From Peristeroidobacter agariperforans (GTDB taxonomy: Bacteria > Pseudomonadota > Gammaproteobacteria > Steroidobacterales > Steroidobacteraceae): a DNA stretch of 64,000 nt. This document shows positions 1-7,778 of this stretch, in pieces (the first letter of the stretch is position 1; every line of letters begins with the position of its first letter). The translations under genes and the position numbers were made by a program. Under the pieces are notes generated by a model. It did not search any database. It saw only the letters and a program-made list of their open reading frames with translations, and was not told where the DNA came from. The stretch spans positions 1,426,001 to 1,490,000 of the forward strand of contig NZ_RYFW01000001.1 in assembly GCF_004138335.1 (NCBI RefSeq), read 5' to 3'.

Positions 1-405
1 CACGTGCTCTTCGAGATGAACGTGAATGTCGGGGTGCTGTCTGGCGAACGAAGCGAGTGCGTCCGGCAGGAATTCGACGATGGCCGAAATGTTTGCAAAC
101 ATCCGCACGTAGCCACGCGTGCCCGAGGCATGACGACGCATCTCATCGTCCAGCTGTCCGGCCTGGTGCAGCAGTACGCGGGCTCTTGCGAGCAGCGCAT
201 GGCCAGCCGCGGTCAGTTCGACACCTTTCGCCCCGCGCAGCAACAGCGGGCAGCCCAGATTGTCTTCCAGGTCGGAGACCCGCTTGCTGACCGCCGACGC
301 CACGGTGTGCGACCGTTCGGCGGCACGCGCGATGCTGCCCGCATCGGCGACGGCCACGAACAGCTCCAGGTCACGTAAATCGAATCTCAGGGCCACGGAA
401 GACAT
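1..405 (-). CDS. LysR-family transcriptional regulator (3' truncated by window edge)
   Basis: The 135 visible residues form a LysR N-terminus. A winged helix-turn-helix occupies about residues 8-65 (FDLRDLELFVAVADAGS, then a recognition region containing ASAVSKRVSDLE), followed by the linker helix and the start of the effector-binding domain (FLPDALASFARQHPDI). The ATG at 403-405 is chosen because the HTH begins within ten residues of it. The rest of the gene lies outside the window, so its ligand and targets cannot be judged. It is transcribed away from the tRNA-Gly and DUF885 genes. LysR regulators often control a divergent neighbour, but the tRNA between them argues against assuming that here. 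Confidence 0.88.
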   Translation of the reverse strand, partial: MSSVALRFDLRDLELFVAVADAGSIARAAERSHTVASAVSKRVSDLEDNLGCPLLLRGAKGVELTAAGHALLARARVLLHQAGQLDDEMRRHASGTRGYVRMFANISAIVEFLPDALASFARQHPDIHVHLEEHV

Positions 406-455
406 CGGCGGGGTGAATCGAGGAGCGGCAGTATACCGCCCAATCCGACCGCCAA

Positions 456-484
456 TTGATCGGCGGCACCGCACCCCCTAGAAT
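456..484 (+). promoter_or_regulatory. Sigma-70 promoter of the tRNA-Gly gene
   Basis: A -35 hexamer TTGATC (456-461) and a -10 hexamer TAGAAT (479-484) are separated by exactly 17 bp. Transcription would begin near 491, just before the mature tRNA 5' end at 494. Both hexamers were read directly from the sequence. Function is inferred from spacing and position. Confidence 0.65.
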
Positions 485-493
485 CGGCCAAAC

Positions 494-569
494 GCGGGTG
501 TAGCTCAGTTGGTAGAGCACAAGTTTCCCAAACTTGAGGTCGCGGGTTCGAGACCCGTCGCCCGCTCCA
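494..569 (+). tRNA. tRNA-Gly (anticodon CCC)
   Basis: A complete 76-nt cloverleaf can be folded by eye. The acceptor stem GCGGGTG pairs with CGCCCGC (559-565) with one G-U pair, and the D stem is GCTC/GAGC. The anticodon stem CAAGT/ACTTG carries loop TTCCCAA, giving anticodon CCC at 527-529. The T stem is GCGGG/CCCGT with loop TTCGAGA, and CCA is encoded at 567-569. It reads GGG codons. The DUF885 gene follows on the same strand. Confidence 0.96.
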
Positions 570-692
570 GATTCCAGGCCCGGGTCCCCATGGATCCCGC
601 CTGGATCCTCAGCACACCTCACCTTGCCGCAAGCTTCACGGCACCTCGTTGCCGCGGCGGCTTGTATTTTATTCGAAAGGGGTAGCTTTCAG

Positions 693-2522
693 ATGACCGC
701 CAGCCGTCGCGATTTCCTAGTGGGCACCGGGGCCGCCCTGGCCGTGGCCCACCTGCCGGCCGCCGTTCGGGCCAACAGCCCGTCCGGCGCCGACAAGGCC
801 GCCGAGGCGCTGCTCGCCGAGCTGGCCGAAGAAATCATGGTCGACTATCCGGAAAGCGCCACCGGCTTGGGCATCGACACCGGGCCGCGCGCGCCGTTGA
901 AGGCAAAGCTGAGCGACCGCTCGGCCGAGGGTCAGCGAGCCATCGCGCAGCGGGCCGCGAAACGTCTGCAGCGACTGAAGGCCATCGATACGTCGAATCT
1001 CAGCGATGCCACTCGGATCGACGTCGACGTCATGCGCACTTCGCATGAGTTCGCCACTGAAGGCTTCGCGTTTCCGTATGGCGATGTCGCGACCTTGAAT
1101 CAGAACTGGTCGTATCGGAACGCGCCTTACGTGTGCGCTCAGAACACCGGCGCCTTCCTCGAAATCCCGAGCCTGCTCGACACGCGCCACACGATTGCAA
1201 CCCCGGCGGACGCGGACGCCTATCTGTCGCGGCTCGAAGCCTATGCCGGGCAGATCGAAGGCGAGACCGGCCGCTTGCACACAGCCGCCGCGCAAGGCGT
1301 GATCGCGCCGGACTTCCTGCTCGACAAGACGCTCAAGCAATTGCGCATGGCCAGCGGCGGCAACGTTGCCGAGTGGTCGCTCGTCACTTCGTTGGCGAAC
1401 CGGACCAAGAACATGAAAGGCGACTACGCAGCGAAGGCGGCCAAGATTGCGCAGGACAAGATTGCACCGGCGCTGCAGCGTCAGCTCGCCGAAATAGAGG
1501 CGCATCGTAAGAAAGCCACCAGCGATGCGGGCGTGTGGAAACTGCCGCGCGGTGACGAGTACTACGCATGGGCATTGAGCGCGGCTACGACGACGCGCAT
1601 GACGCCGGATCAAATCCACGAGCTCGGCCAGCAAGAACTGCGTGCGTTGCAGTCCGAGATGGATGTGATTCTAAAAGCTCAGGGCCTGACGCAGGGAACG
1701 GTGGGTGAGCGCATGACGGCGCTCGGCAAGCAAGAGCGCTTCCTGTTTCCTGACAACGACCAGGGGCGCGAGCAGATCATGGCCCTGTTGCACGATCGGG
1801 TTGCGGACATTCGCAAACGATTGCCGCGCGCATTCGCAACGCTCGTGCCAGGAAACCTCGAGATCACGCGCATGGCGCCGGAAGTGGAGCCGGGCGCGCC
1901 CGGAGCCTACGGCGGCGCCGGCACGATCGACGGCAAGGTGCCGGGCAAGTTCTGGATCAACCTGCACACGACCAAGCTGTGGACCACCTATGCGCTGCCG
2001 ACGCTGACCTATCACGAGTCGATTCCGGGTCACGTGTGGCAGGGCGAATATACATTCAAGCTGCCGCTGTTCCGTTCGCTGCTCGCGTTCAACGCGTTCG
2101 CCGAAGGGTGGGCGTTGTATGCCGAGCAGCTCGCCGGCGAGCTCGGTGTTTACGACAACGATCCGTTCGGTCGGCTCGGTTATCTGCAGTCGATTGCATT
2201 CCGCGCCTGCCGTCTGGTCGTCGATACCGGACTGCACGCCAAACGCTGGACTCGTCAGCAGGCGATCGAGTGGTTCGCTCGCACCAATGGCTCGGGTCTC
2301 GACGAGGTCACGAGCGAAGTCGATCGTTACTGCGCGTGGCCGGGCCAGGCGTGCGGCTACAAAGTGGGTCATAGCGAGATCAACCGACTGCGCAAGAAAG
2401 CGCAGCAGGCGCTCGGCAACAAGTTCGACTTCCGCAAGTTCAACGATGCGGTGGTGATGGGCGGCGACGTGCCGATGGTGGTGCTCGCTCGTAACATCGA
2501 CGCATTCATCGCCCAAGGCTGA
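693..2522 (+). CDS. DUF885 family exported protein, putative metallopeptidase-like, Tat signal
   Basis: This is a 609-residue protein of the DUF885 family, large helical exported proteins thought to be metal-dependent peptidases with unknown substrates. The N-terminus carries a twin-arginine signal (TASRRDFLVG followed by a hydrophobic alanine-rich stretch), so export is probably by Tat. The family hallmark HESIPGHVWQ sits near residue 440. The ATG at 693 is preferred over upstream in-frame codons because it places the Tat motif at the very N-terminus and has a purine-rich AAAGGGG upstream. The exonuclease III gene starts 7 bp downstream, suggesting co-transcription. The exact reaction is unknown. 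Confidence 0.88.
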   Translation: MTASRRDFLVGTGAALAVAHLPAAVRANSPSGADKAAEALLAELAEEIMVDYPESATGLGIDTGPRAPLKAKLSDRSAEGQRAIAQRAAKRLQRLKAIDTSNLSDATRIDVDVMRTSHEFATEGFAFPYGDVATLNQNWSYRNAPYVCAQNTGAFLEIPSLLDTRHTIATPADADAYLSRLEAYAGQIEGETGRLHTAAAQGVIAPDFLLDKTLKQLRMASGGNVAEWSLVTSLANRTKNMKGDYAAKAAKIAQDKIAPALQRQLAEIEAHRKKATSDAGVWKLPRGDEYYAWALSAATTTRMTPDQIHELGQQELRALQSEMDVILKAQGLTQGTVGERMTALGKQERFLFPDNDQGREQIMALLHDRVADIRKRLPRAFATLVPGNLEITRMAPEVEPGAPGAYGGAGTIDGKVPGKFWINLHTTKLWTTYALPTLTYHESIPGHVWQGEYTFKLPLFRSLLAFNAFAEGWALYAEQLAGELGVYDNDPFGRLGYLQSIAFRACRLVVDTGLHAKRWTRQQAIEWFARTNGSGLDEVTSEVDRYCAWPGQACGYKVGHSEINRLRKKAQQALGNKFDFRKFNDAVVMGGDVPMVVLARNIDAFIAQG

Positions 2523-2529
2523 CCGACTC

Positions 2530-3303
2530 ATGCGGATCGCGACTTATAACGTCAACAGCATTCACGCCCGCTTGCCCAGCCTGCAGCGCTGGCTGCAGGA
2601 AACATCGCCCGACGTGGCGTGCCTGCAGGAATTGAAGACGCCGTCGGAAAAATTTCCCGAAGCCGCGATTCGCGAGCTGGGCTATGGCGTGATCTGGCAC
2701 GGGCAGAAGAGTTACAACGGCGTCGCCATTCTCAGCAAAGGCTGCGAGCCCACCGAGATCCGTCGCGCCTTGCCGGGCGATCCCGAGGATCTGCACAGCC
2801 GCTACATCGAAGCGGTGGTGCGCGATGTGATCGTCGGATGTTTGTATTTGCCCAACGGCAATCCTGCGCCGGGCGAGAAGTTCGACTACAAATTGCGCTG
2901 GCTAGAGCGCTTGCGTGTGCACGCGGCCGAGTTGATAGGCAGCGGCAATGCCGTCGTGCTGGCGGGCGACTACAACGTCATTCCCACCGGCAACGATGTT
3001 TACAAACCCGAGCGTTGGGTCAACGACGCACTATTCCGCGTCGAGACGCGCGAAGCGTTCGGCCGTATCGTCGAACAGGGCTGGGTCGACGCAATCCGGC
3101 ACCTGCACCCGGATGCAACGATCTATACCTTTTGGGATTACTTCCGGAACGCCTATGGCCGCGACGCCGGTTTGCGCATCGACCATTTGCTGTTGAACGC
3201 GCCGGCGCTGCGCCGGCTCAAGGCGGCGGGCGTGAATCGCGACGTGCGCGGCTGGGAGAAGCCGAGCGATCACGCGCCGACCTGGATCGAGCTGGAGGAC
3301 TAG
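2530..3303 (+). CDS. xth: Exodeoxyribonuclease III (AP endonuclease family 1)
   Basis: The 257-residue protein has the full exonuclease-endonuclease-phosphatase fold of Xth. It opens with MRIATYNVNSIHARLP (the metal-site Asn), followed by CLQELKTP with the catalytic Glu. AGDYNVIPT carries the Asp/Asn pair, and the protein ends with RIDHLLLN and SDHAPTWIE, which holds the catalytic His. It hydrolyses DNA 5' to abasic sites and degrades duplex DNA 3'-5' in base-excision repair. Length matches the family. The gene lies 7 bp after the DUF885 gene on the same strand. Confidence 0.96.
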   Translation: MRIATYNVNSIHARLPSLQRWLQETSPDVACLQELKTPSEKFPEAAIRELGYGVIWHGQKSYNGVAILSKGCEPTEIRRALPGDPEDLHSRYIEAVVRDVIVGCLYLPNGNPAPGEKFDYKLRWLERLRVHAAELIGSGNAVVLAGDYNVIPTGNDVYKPERWVNDALFRVETREAFGRIVEQGWVDAIRHLHPDATIYTFWDYFRNAYGRDAGLRIDHLLLNAPALRRLKAAGVNRDVRGWEKPSDHAPTWIELED

Positions 3304-3380
3304 CCGAAGCGCGGCCGCTTGCTCGGAAGCCGGCCGCGGCTCTAAGCTCGACGCAACTTCCCGCCTGAAACCCTGGCCCG

Positions 3381-3935
3381 ATGTTTCGTTGGCGCAAACA
3401 AGTCGCTGCTCCCGTGCCCGCCGCGCCGCCCGCGGCCGACTCGGTGGAATTCCTGGTGCATCTGGACCGGCGCTATCGCCGCCCCTTGACCAGCTATTTC
3501 GAAAAGCGCATCCGCGAAAGCTACGACATCGATGACCTGGTGCAGGAGGTCTTCATCCGCCTGGCGCATCGGCCGAACTTCGAGAACATCGAGTATCTGG
3601 AAGGCTATGTGTTTCAGGTGGCCGCCAACGTGATCCGGGATCGCGTGCGGCGCCGGGCCGTGCGGCACGCCTCGGACCACGACCCGTTGGAAAATTGCGA
3701 GCTGCCCACTAACGATTTCTCCCCGGAGCGCGTCTTACAAGGAAGGCAGTTGCTCGATCGGGCGCTCGGCTCCTTGCTCGAGCTGCCGGCGCGTACCCGC
3801 CACGTATTCGTGTTGCGTCTGTACGAAGGTATGAAACAGGAGGAGATCGCAGCCAGCCTGCAGATCAGTGTCGAGACGGTGCGTTTTCATTTGCGGCGTG
3901 CCAAGGAACACATGGCGCGGGGGTTGGAGAAGTGA
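3381..3935 (+). CDS. ECF sigma factor, FecI-like
   Basis: This 184-residue sigma-70 family protein consists only of regions 2 and 4. Region 2 lies around residues 20-90 and includes YDIDDLVQEVFIRLA and VAANVIRDRVRRR. Region 4 lies around residues 125-180 and includes EEIAASLQISVETVRFHLRRAKE. The stop overlaps the GTG start of the FecR-type gene by 4 bp (GTGA), so the pair is translationally coupled. Together with the STN-domain TonB receptor downstream it forms a cell-surface signalling module: ligand at the receptor releases the sigma factor from its regulator to transcribe the receptor. The signal is unknown; family precedent includes ferric siderophores and glycans. Confidence 0.93.
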   Translation: MFRWRKQVAAPVPAAPPAADSVEFLVHLDRRYRRPLTSYFEKRIRESYDIDDLVQEVFIRLAHRPNFENIEYLEGYVFQVAANVIRDRVRRRAVRHASDHDPLENCELPTNDFSPERVLQGRQLLDRALGSLLELPARTRHVFVLRLYEGMKQEEIAASLQISVETVRFHLRRAKEHMARGLEK

Positions 3936-4969
3936 GCATGGAACCGCTGCACGACGATGCATACGGCGCAGCTGCGGATTGGCACAATCGCCTGGACGAA
4001 GACGATTCGGCCCAAACCCACGCCGAGTTCGATGCGTGGCTGGCGGCCGATCCGCGCAACCCGGCGGCGTTCGAAGCTGTCGAGCGCACGTGGTCGTCGT
4101 TGTCGGCGGCCCGAGTGGACGCGCGCGTCTTGAAGTTGCGCCGTGAAGCCTTGAGCGCTACGCATCGCTTACGTTTCTTCCGTTTCGCAGCTGCCGCTGC
4201 GGTCGTCGGTGTGGCGGTGGCGATCGCGTATGCCGTCAGTCCATTGTTCAAGGCTGACCCCATCGCGCATCCGGCGATGATCATGGGCTCTACAACTGAA
4301 GGCGGCGCGTTCCGCACCGCTGTCGGCGAGCGCTCGAACATCACGCTGTCGGATGGTTCCTCCGTGGTGTTGAACACCAACAGTCGCGTCGAGATCCGCT
4401 TCACGCCGGAACAACGCAACATTCGCTTGCTCGCAGGCCAGGCATGGTTCCAGGTCGCGAAGAATCCAGATCGGCCCTTCGTCGTGGAAGCGGGCGATCG
4501 CCGCGTGACTGCGCTCGGCACCGCGTTCGATGTGCGACTGGGTGCAGGCGATTCCGTGCGCGTCACCCTGGCGGAAGGCAAAGTGTCGGTCGAGCCCATC
4601 CTGTCGCCGTTGCAACGACTGATCAGCGCGCCGCCCGTTCCACAGTTGTTGCTGGCGGGTGAGGCGCTGGTCGTTTCGGACGACGCGCCGGTCGAGAAGG
4701 TCAAAGCGGATCTGGCGAAGGTGCAGAGCTGGCGTCAGGGCCAGGTCGTGTTCGACAACGACACCCTGGCAACGGCGATCAATGAGATCAATCGTTACTC
4801 CTCGACGCGTATCGAGCTCGCCGACCCGACGCTCGGTCAACTGCGCGTCAGCGGCGTGTTCAAGGCGGGGCACAGCGAGAGCTTCGTCGAGACTGTCACC
4901 GGTCACTACCCCATCGAGGTTGCGAGCCGCGACGATTCGCGCATCCTCCTGACAGGCGCCAGTCGTTAG
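3932..4969 (+). CDS. FecR-family anti-sigma/sigma regulator
   Basis: This is a 345-residue inner-membrane signalling protein. The N-terminal DUF4880-type region (WLAADPRNPAAFEAVE near residues 30-45) faces the cytoplasm and binds the sigma factor. A single hydrophobic segment near residues 78-100 spans the membrane. The periplasmic FecR domain follows (GERSNITLSDGSSVVLNTNS, then VTALGTAFDVR), and a C-terminal DUF4974-like domain (LRVSGVFKAG) would touch the receptor STN domain. The GTG at 3932 overlaps the sigma-factor stop; an ATG two codons later is an alternative start. It sits between the sigma factor and its likely receptor. Confidence 0.93.
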   Translation: MSMEPLHDDAYGAAADWHNRLDEDDSAQTHAEFDAWLAADPRNPAAFEAVERTWSSLSAARVDARVLKLRREALSATHRLRFFRFAAAAAVVGVAVAIAYAVSPLFKADPIAHPAMIMGSTTEGGAFRTAVGERSNITLSDGSSVVLNTNSRVEIRFTPEQRNIRLLAGQAWFQVAKNPDRPFVVEAGDRRVTALGTAFDVRLGAGDSVRVTLAEGKVSVEPILSPLQRLISAPPVPQLLLAGEALVVSDDAPVEKVKADLAKVQSWRQGQVVFDNDTLATAINEINRYSSTRIELADPTLGQLRVSGVFKAGHSESFVETVTGHYPIEVASRDDSRILLTGASR

Positions 4970-5085
4970 AGATTAGAGGTTGGCCAGAAGGTTTGGACCA
5001 ACTCCCACTCCCAACACCTGCTTTACCAGTTCTGCGCCGGCCTGCGTCTTACTGGGTACACAACACCAGAAAGGGGAGTCGGTTC

Positions 5086-7653
5086 ATGCAGAACAAAGCT
5101 GCGGCGCGTCCGTATCTGAAGGCCATGGTTGCATGCGTGCTGGCCGCTGCAGGCAGCGCCCCGAGCTTGTCGCAGGCTGTGGCCGCGACCCGCACCGAGC
5201 CGCGCACGTTCAACATCGAAGCGCAGGATCTGGGCAGCGCGCTCAAGGCATTTGCGTTCCAGAGCAATCGCGAAATCTTCTTCGCGCCCGAGTTGACGCA
5301 GGGCAAGCTGACTCATGGCGTTGTCGGTCGCTACGACGATCTGGATGCGCTGAAGAAAATCCTTGCCGATACCGGGCTGGGTTACACCGTCACCGATTCC
5401 AACGCGATCCTGGTGCGTGACTTGTCGAATGTGACGTCACGTCCCACGGCCGATGCGTCGAGCGGCCCCGCTGTGCGGCTGGCTCGCACTGAAATGATGG
5501 CTCAAGCGGAGCCGCCAGCCGCTCCCGCTCGCAGCACGGCTGCGGCCTCGGGCTCCATTGGCGCGGCGGACACTTCAGAATCGCTCTATGAAGTCATCGT
5601 CACCGCGACCAAGCGGCCCGAACGTGCTCGCGATATCGCAGGCTCGGTGTCCGCGATGTCGGGTCAGCAGCTCGAAGCCATCGGCGCGCAGAGCTTTCAG
5701 GATTATCTGACGCGCACGCCGGGCGTGGTTTTCAACGCCGGTCCGCTGGGCGACTCTACCGCCATCATTCGCGGTGTCGGCACATCGGTCGGCAAGGATC
5801 AGGGCCAGGGGCCGACGGGTTATTACATCAACGAAATTCCGCTCACCGAGCCTGGCTATGCGATTGCCATCCCCGACGTAGATACATTCGACGTGGAGCG
5901 CGTGGAAGTGTTGCGCGGTCCGCAGGGCACGTTGTTCGGTTCATCGGCGCTGGGCGGCGCGATCAACTATGTCGCGCGTGAAGCGAGCACCGATGGCGTC
6001 GACGCGGCGGTACAAACATCCACCGGCAGCACGCACCACGGCGACGGCAACCCGAACTATTCCGCGAAGGGCATGCTCAACGTGCCGCTCGGCGATACGT
6101 TCGCGATTCGCGGCGTCGCCTACTACCGGCACGAAGCGGGCTATCTGGACAACATCGGCACCGGCCGCAAGGCCAGCAACGAGCAGACCGACAAGGGCGG
6201 ACGGTTCTCTGCGGTGTGGACGCCGGCCGAAGGCAGCAAGATTTCGCTGTTCAGCCTTTACGACAAGAATCGCACGCCGGACTTCGGCTATCGCTACCCC
6301 GAGCTCGGCGAGTTTGTGCGTGAGACGCTGGTGAGCGAGCCGGTGGAATACGAGCTGCAACTGCACAGCCTGCGACTCGATCAGGATGTGGGCTTTGCGA
6401 CGTTGACCGCGCTGGTCGGCTACAGCGAGAAGGAGCGCAGCCTGACCAATGACTTCACGGAGTTCTATGGCGCAGGTCTGCCGAACCCGACGCCGTATCT
6501 CGATACTGGCAAGAGCGAGAGCCGCAGCTACGAGCTGCGTCTGGCTTCGCCGAAGGGAGAGAAGTTCGACTACCTGATCGGTGTGATGGGCACGTCGACC
6601 GACAAGACCTTCAGGGACTACATCACGTCCGAAGGCTCGTACGAGATCCTGGCGCCGGTCAACGATCCGGCCGATCTGCGCGGCGACATGTTCTATTGGG
6701 GCGTCGGCAACACCGATGGCGAAGAAAAAGCCGTGTTCGGCGAAGCCAACTATCGCTTCGCCGAGCAGTGGACGCTGACCTTCGGCGGCCGTTGGTTCGA
6801 CACCGAGGTCAACAGCCGGGCGACCTATTACGGCGTGCTGTATCCGGGCTCGTTCTCGTTGACGCCTGGCCATCAGACTGAAGATGGCTTCGCTCCAAAG
6901 CTGTCGCTGGCCTGGCGCCGCGATGACGATCTGATGGTGTACGGACTGGCGTCGAAGGGCTATCGCTTCGGCAATCCGAACACCATCGCGCCGCTGGAGG
7001 GTTTCAACACCCCGAGCGGCTGGAAGACCGATTCGTTGTGGAACTATGAAGTCGGCATCCGCAGCAGTGCGTTCGACCGCCGGTTGCAGACTGACTTCAC
7101 CGTGTTCCTGATCGATTGGAGCGACCTGCAGGTGCGTTTGTATCGTCCCGACGATTTCACTTACGGCACCAACGCCGGTAAGGCGCGCAACGTCGGCCAG
7201 GAGTTCAGCGGCCTGTGGCGCGTGACCGACTCGTTCGACCTGACGCTGAATGTGACGCACCTGGATGCGAAGCTCACCCAGACGGTGATCAGCGCGGGCA
7301 ACGAGATCCTGCGCGATGGCCAGCAATTGCCTGGCTCCTCCGAGTGGCAGGTCTCGGCAATGGCCGTTGCCCGCCTGCCGTACTCGTGGGAGCCGACGAT
7401 CACGCTGGCGCATCGCTATCTCTCAGACGCGCCGCAATCGCTGCAAACGCCGGAGTTGCGCATCAACGGTTACGGTCAGACCGACCTGCGCGTCAGTGCT
7501 CAGCTCGCCGGCGTCGGCCTGACCGCATTCGTGAACAACGTGACCGACCAGCGCGGTGTCACGTTCGGGTACGGCGACTTCGGTCTGGGCGTGCAGGATT
7601 TCATCATTCGTCCGCGCACGATTGGCCTGATGCTCGACTGGAAGATGCGCTGA
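5086..7653 (+). CDS. TonB-dependent receptor with N-terminal STN signalling domain
   Basis: This 855-residue outer-membrane receptor starts at the ATG at 5086, preceded by the strong ribosome site AAGGGGAG (5071-5078). A signal peptide is followed by a secretin/TonB N-terminal (STN) domain at about residues 40-111 (FNIEAQDLGSALKAFA). After an Ala/Pro-rich linker, the plug begins near residue 167 (YEVIVTATKRPE) with the conserved VEVLRGPQGTLFGSSALGGAINY. A long beta-barrel runs to a C-terminal aromatic strand. The STN domain couples this receptor to the adjacent FecR and ECF sigma proteins. The substrate cannot be assigned from sequence; iron chelates, carbohydrates or steroid-like compounds are all possible. 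Confidence 0.93.
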   Translation: MQNKAAARPYLKAMVACVLAAAGSAPSLSQAVAATRTEPRTFNIEAQDLGSALKAFAFQSNREIFFAPELTQGKLTHGVVGRYDDLDALKKILADTGLGYTVTDSNAILVRDLSNVTSRPTADASSGPAVRLARTEMMAQAEPPAAPARSTAAASGSIGAADTSESLYEVIVTATKRPERARDIAGSVSAMSGQQLEAIGAQSFQDYLTRTPGVVFNAGPLGDSTAIIRGVGTSVGKDQGQGPTGYYINEIPLTEPGYAIAIPDVDTFDVERVEVLRGPQGTLFGSSALGGAINYVAREASTDGVDAAVQTSTGSTHHGDGNPNYSAKGMLNVPLGDTFAIRGVAYYRHEAGYLDNIGTGRKASNEQTDKGGRFSAVWTPAEGSKISLFSLYDKNRTPDFGYRYPELGEFVRETLVSEPVEYELQLHSLRLDQDVGFATLTALVGYSEKERSLTNDFTEFYGAGLPNPTPYLDTGKSESRSYELRLASPKGEKFDYLIGVMGTSTDKTFRDYITSEGSYEILAPVNDPADLRGDMFYWGVGNTDGEEKAVFGEANYRFAEQWTLTFGGRWFDTEVNSRATYYGVLYPGSFSLTPGHQTEDGFAPKLSLAWRRDDDLMVYGLASKGYRFGNPNTIAPLEGFNTPSGWKTDSLWNYEVGIRSSAFDRRLQTDFTVFLIDWSDLQVRLYRPDDFTYGTNAGKARNVGQEFSGLWRVTDSFDLTLNVTHLDAKLTQTVISAGNEILRDGQQLPGSSEWQVSAMAVARLPYSWEPTITLAHRYLSDAPQSLQTPELRINGYGQTDLRVSAQLAGVGLTAFVNNVTDQRGVTFGYGDFGLGVQDFIIRPRTIGLMLDWKMR

Positions 7654-7660
7654 GGCTCGT

Positions 7661-7677
7661 CAGGGCAGCGCGCCCTG
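7661..7677 (+). terminator. Hairpin after the TonB receptor (weak terminator candidate)
   Basis: CAGGGC (7661-7666) and GCCCTG (7672-7677) form a perfect 6-bp stem with loop AGCGC, 8 bp past the receptor stop codon. A T-rich stretch appears only about 20 bp later (ATATTTTT), so intrinsic termination is uncertain. Confidence 0.35.
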
Positions 7678-7778
7678 TGTGCGCGCTGTTCGCGTAATAT
7701 TTTTCCGTCGCCGGGATCCAAAGACCCACTGCTCGCGTTAGTCCCTCACCTGTTCGATAACTAGGGGGATGGGTTCGA

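Noticed and set aside
494-569. tRNA-Gly as an integration site of a mobile element
   Set aside because: No integrase, no repeated tRNA 3' end and no phage genes were seen in the flanking sequence.
717-1634. Long open frame on the minus strand inside the DUF885 gene
   Set aside because: Arg/Gly-rich composition typical of the antisense of a GC-rich gene; the plus-strand protein has clear family motifs.
5941-7413. 490-residue minus-strand frame inside the first TonB receptor
   Set aside because: Antisense shadow of a receptor with complete plug and barrel motifs; no recognisable domain of its own.
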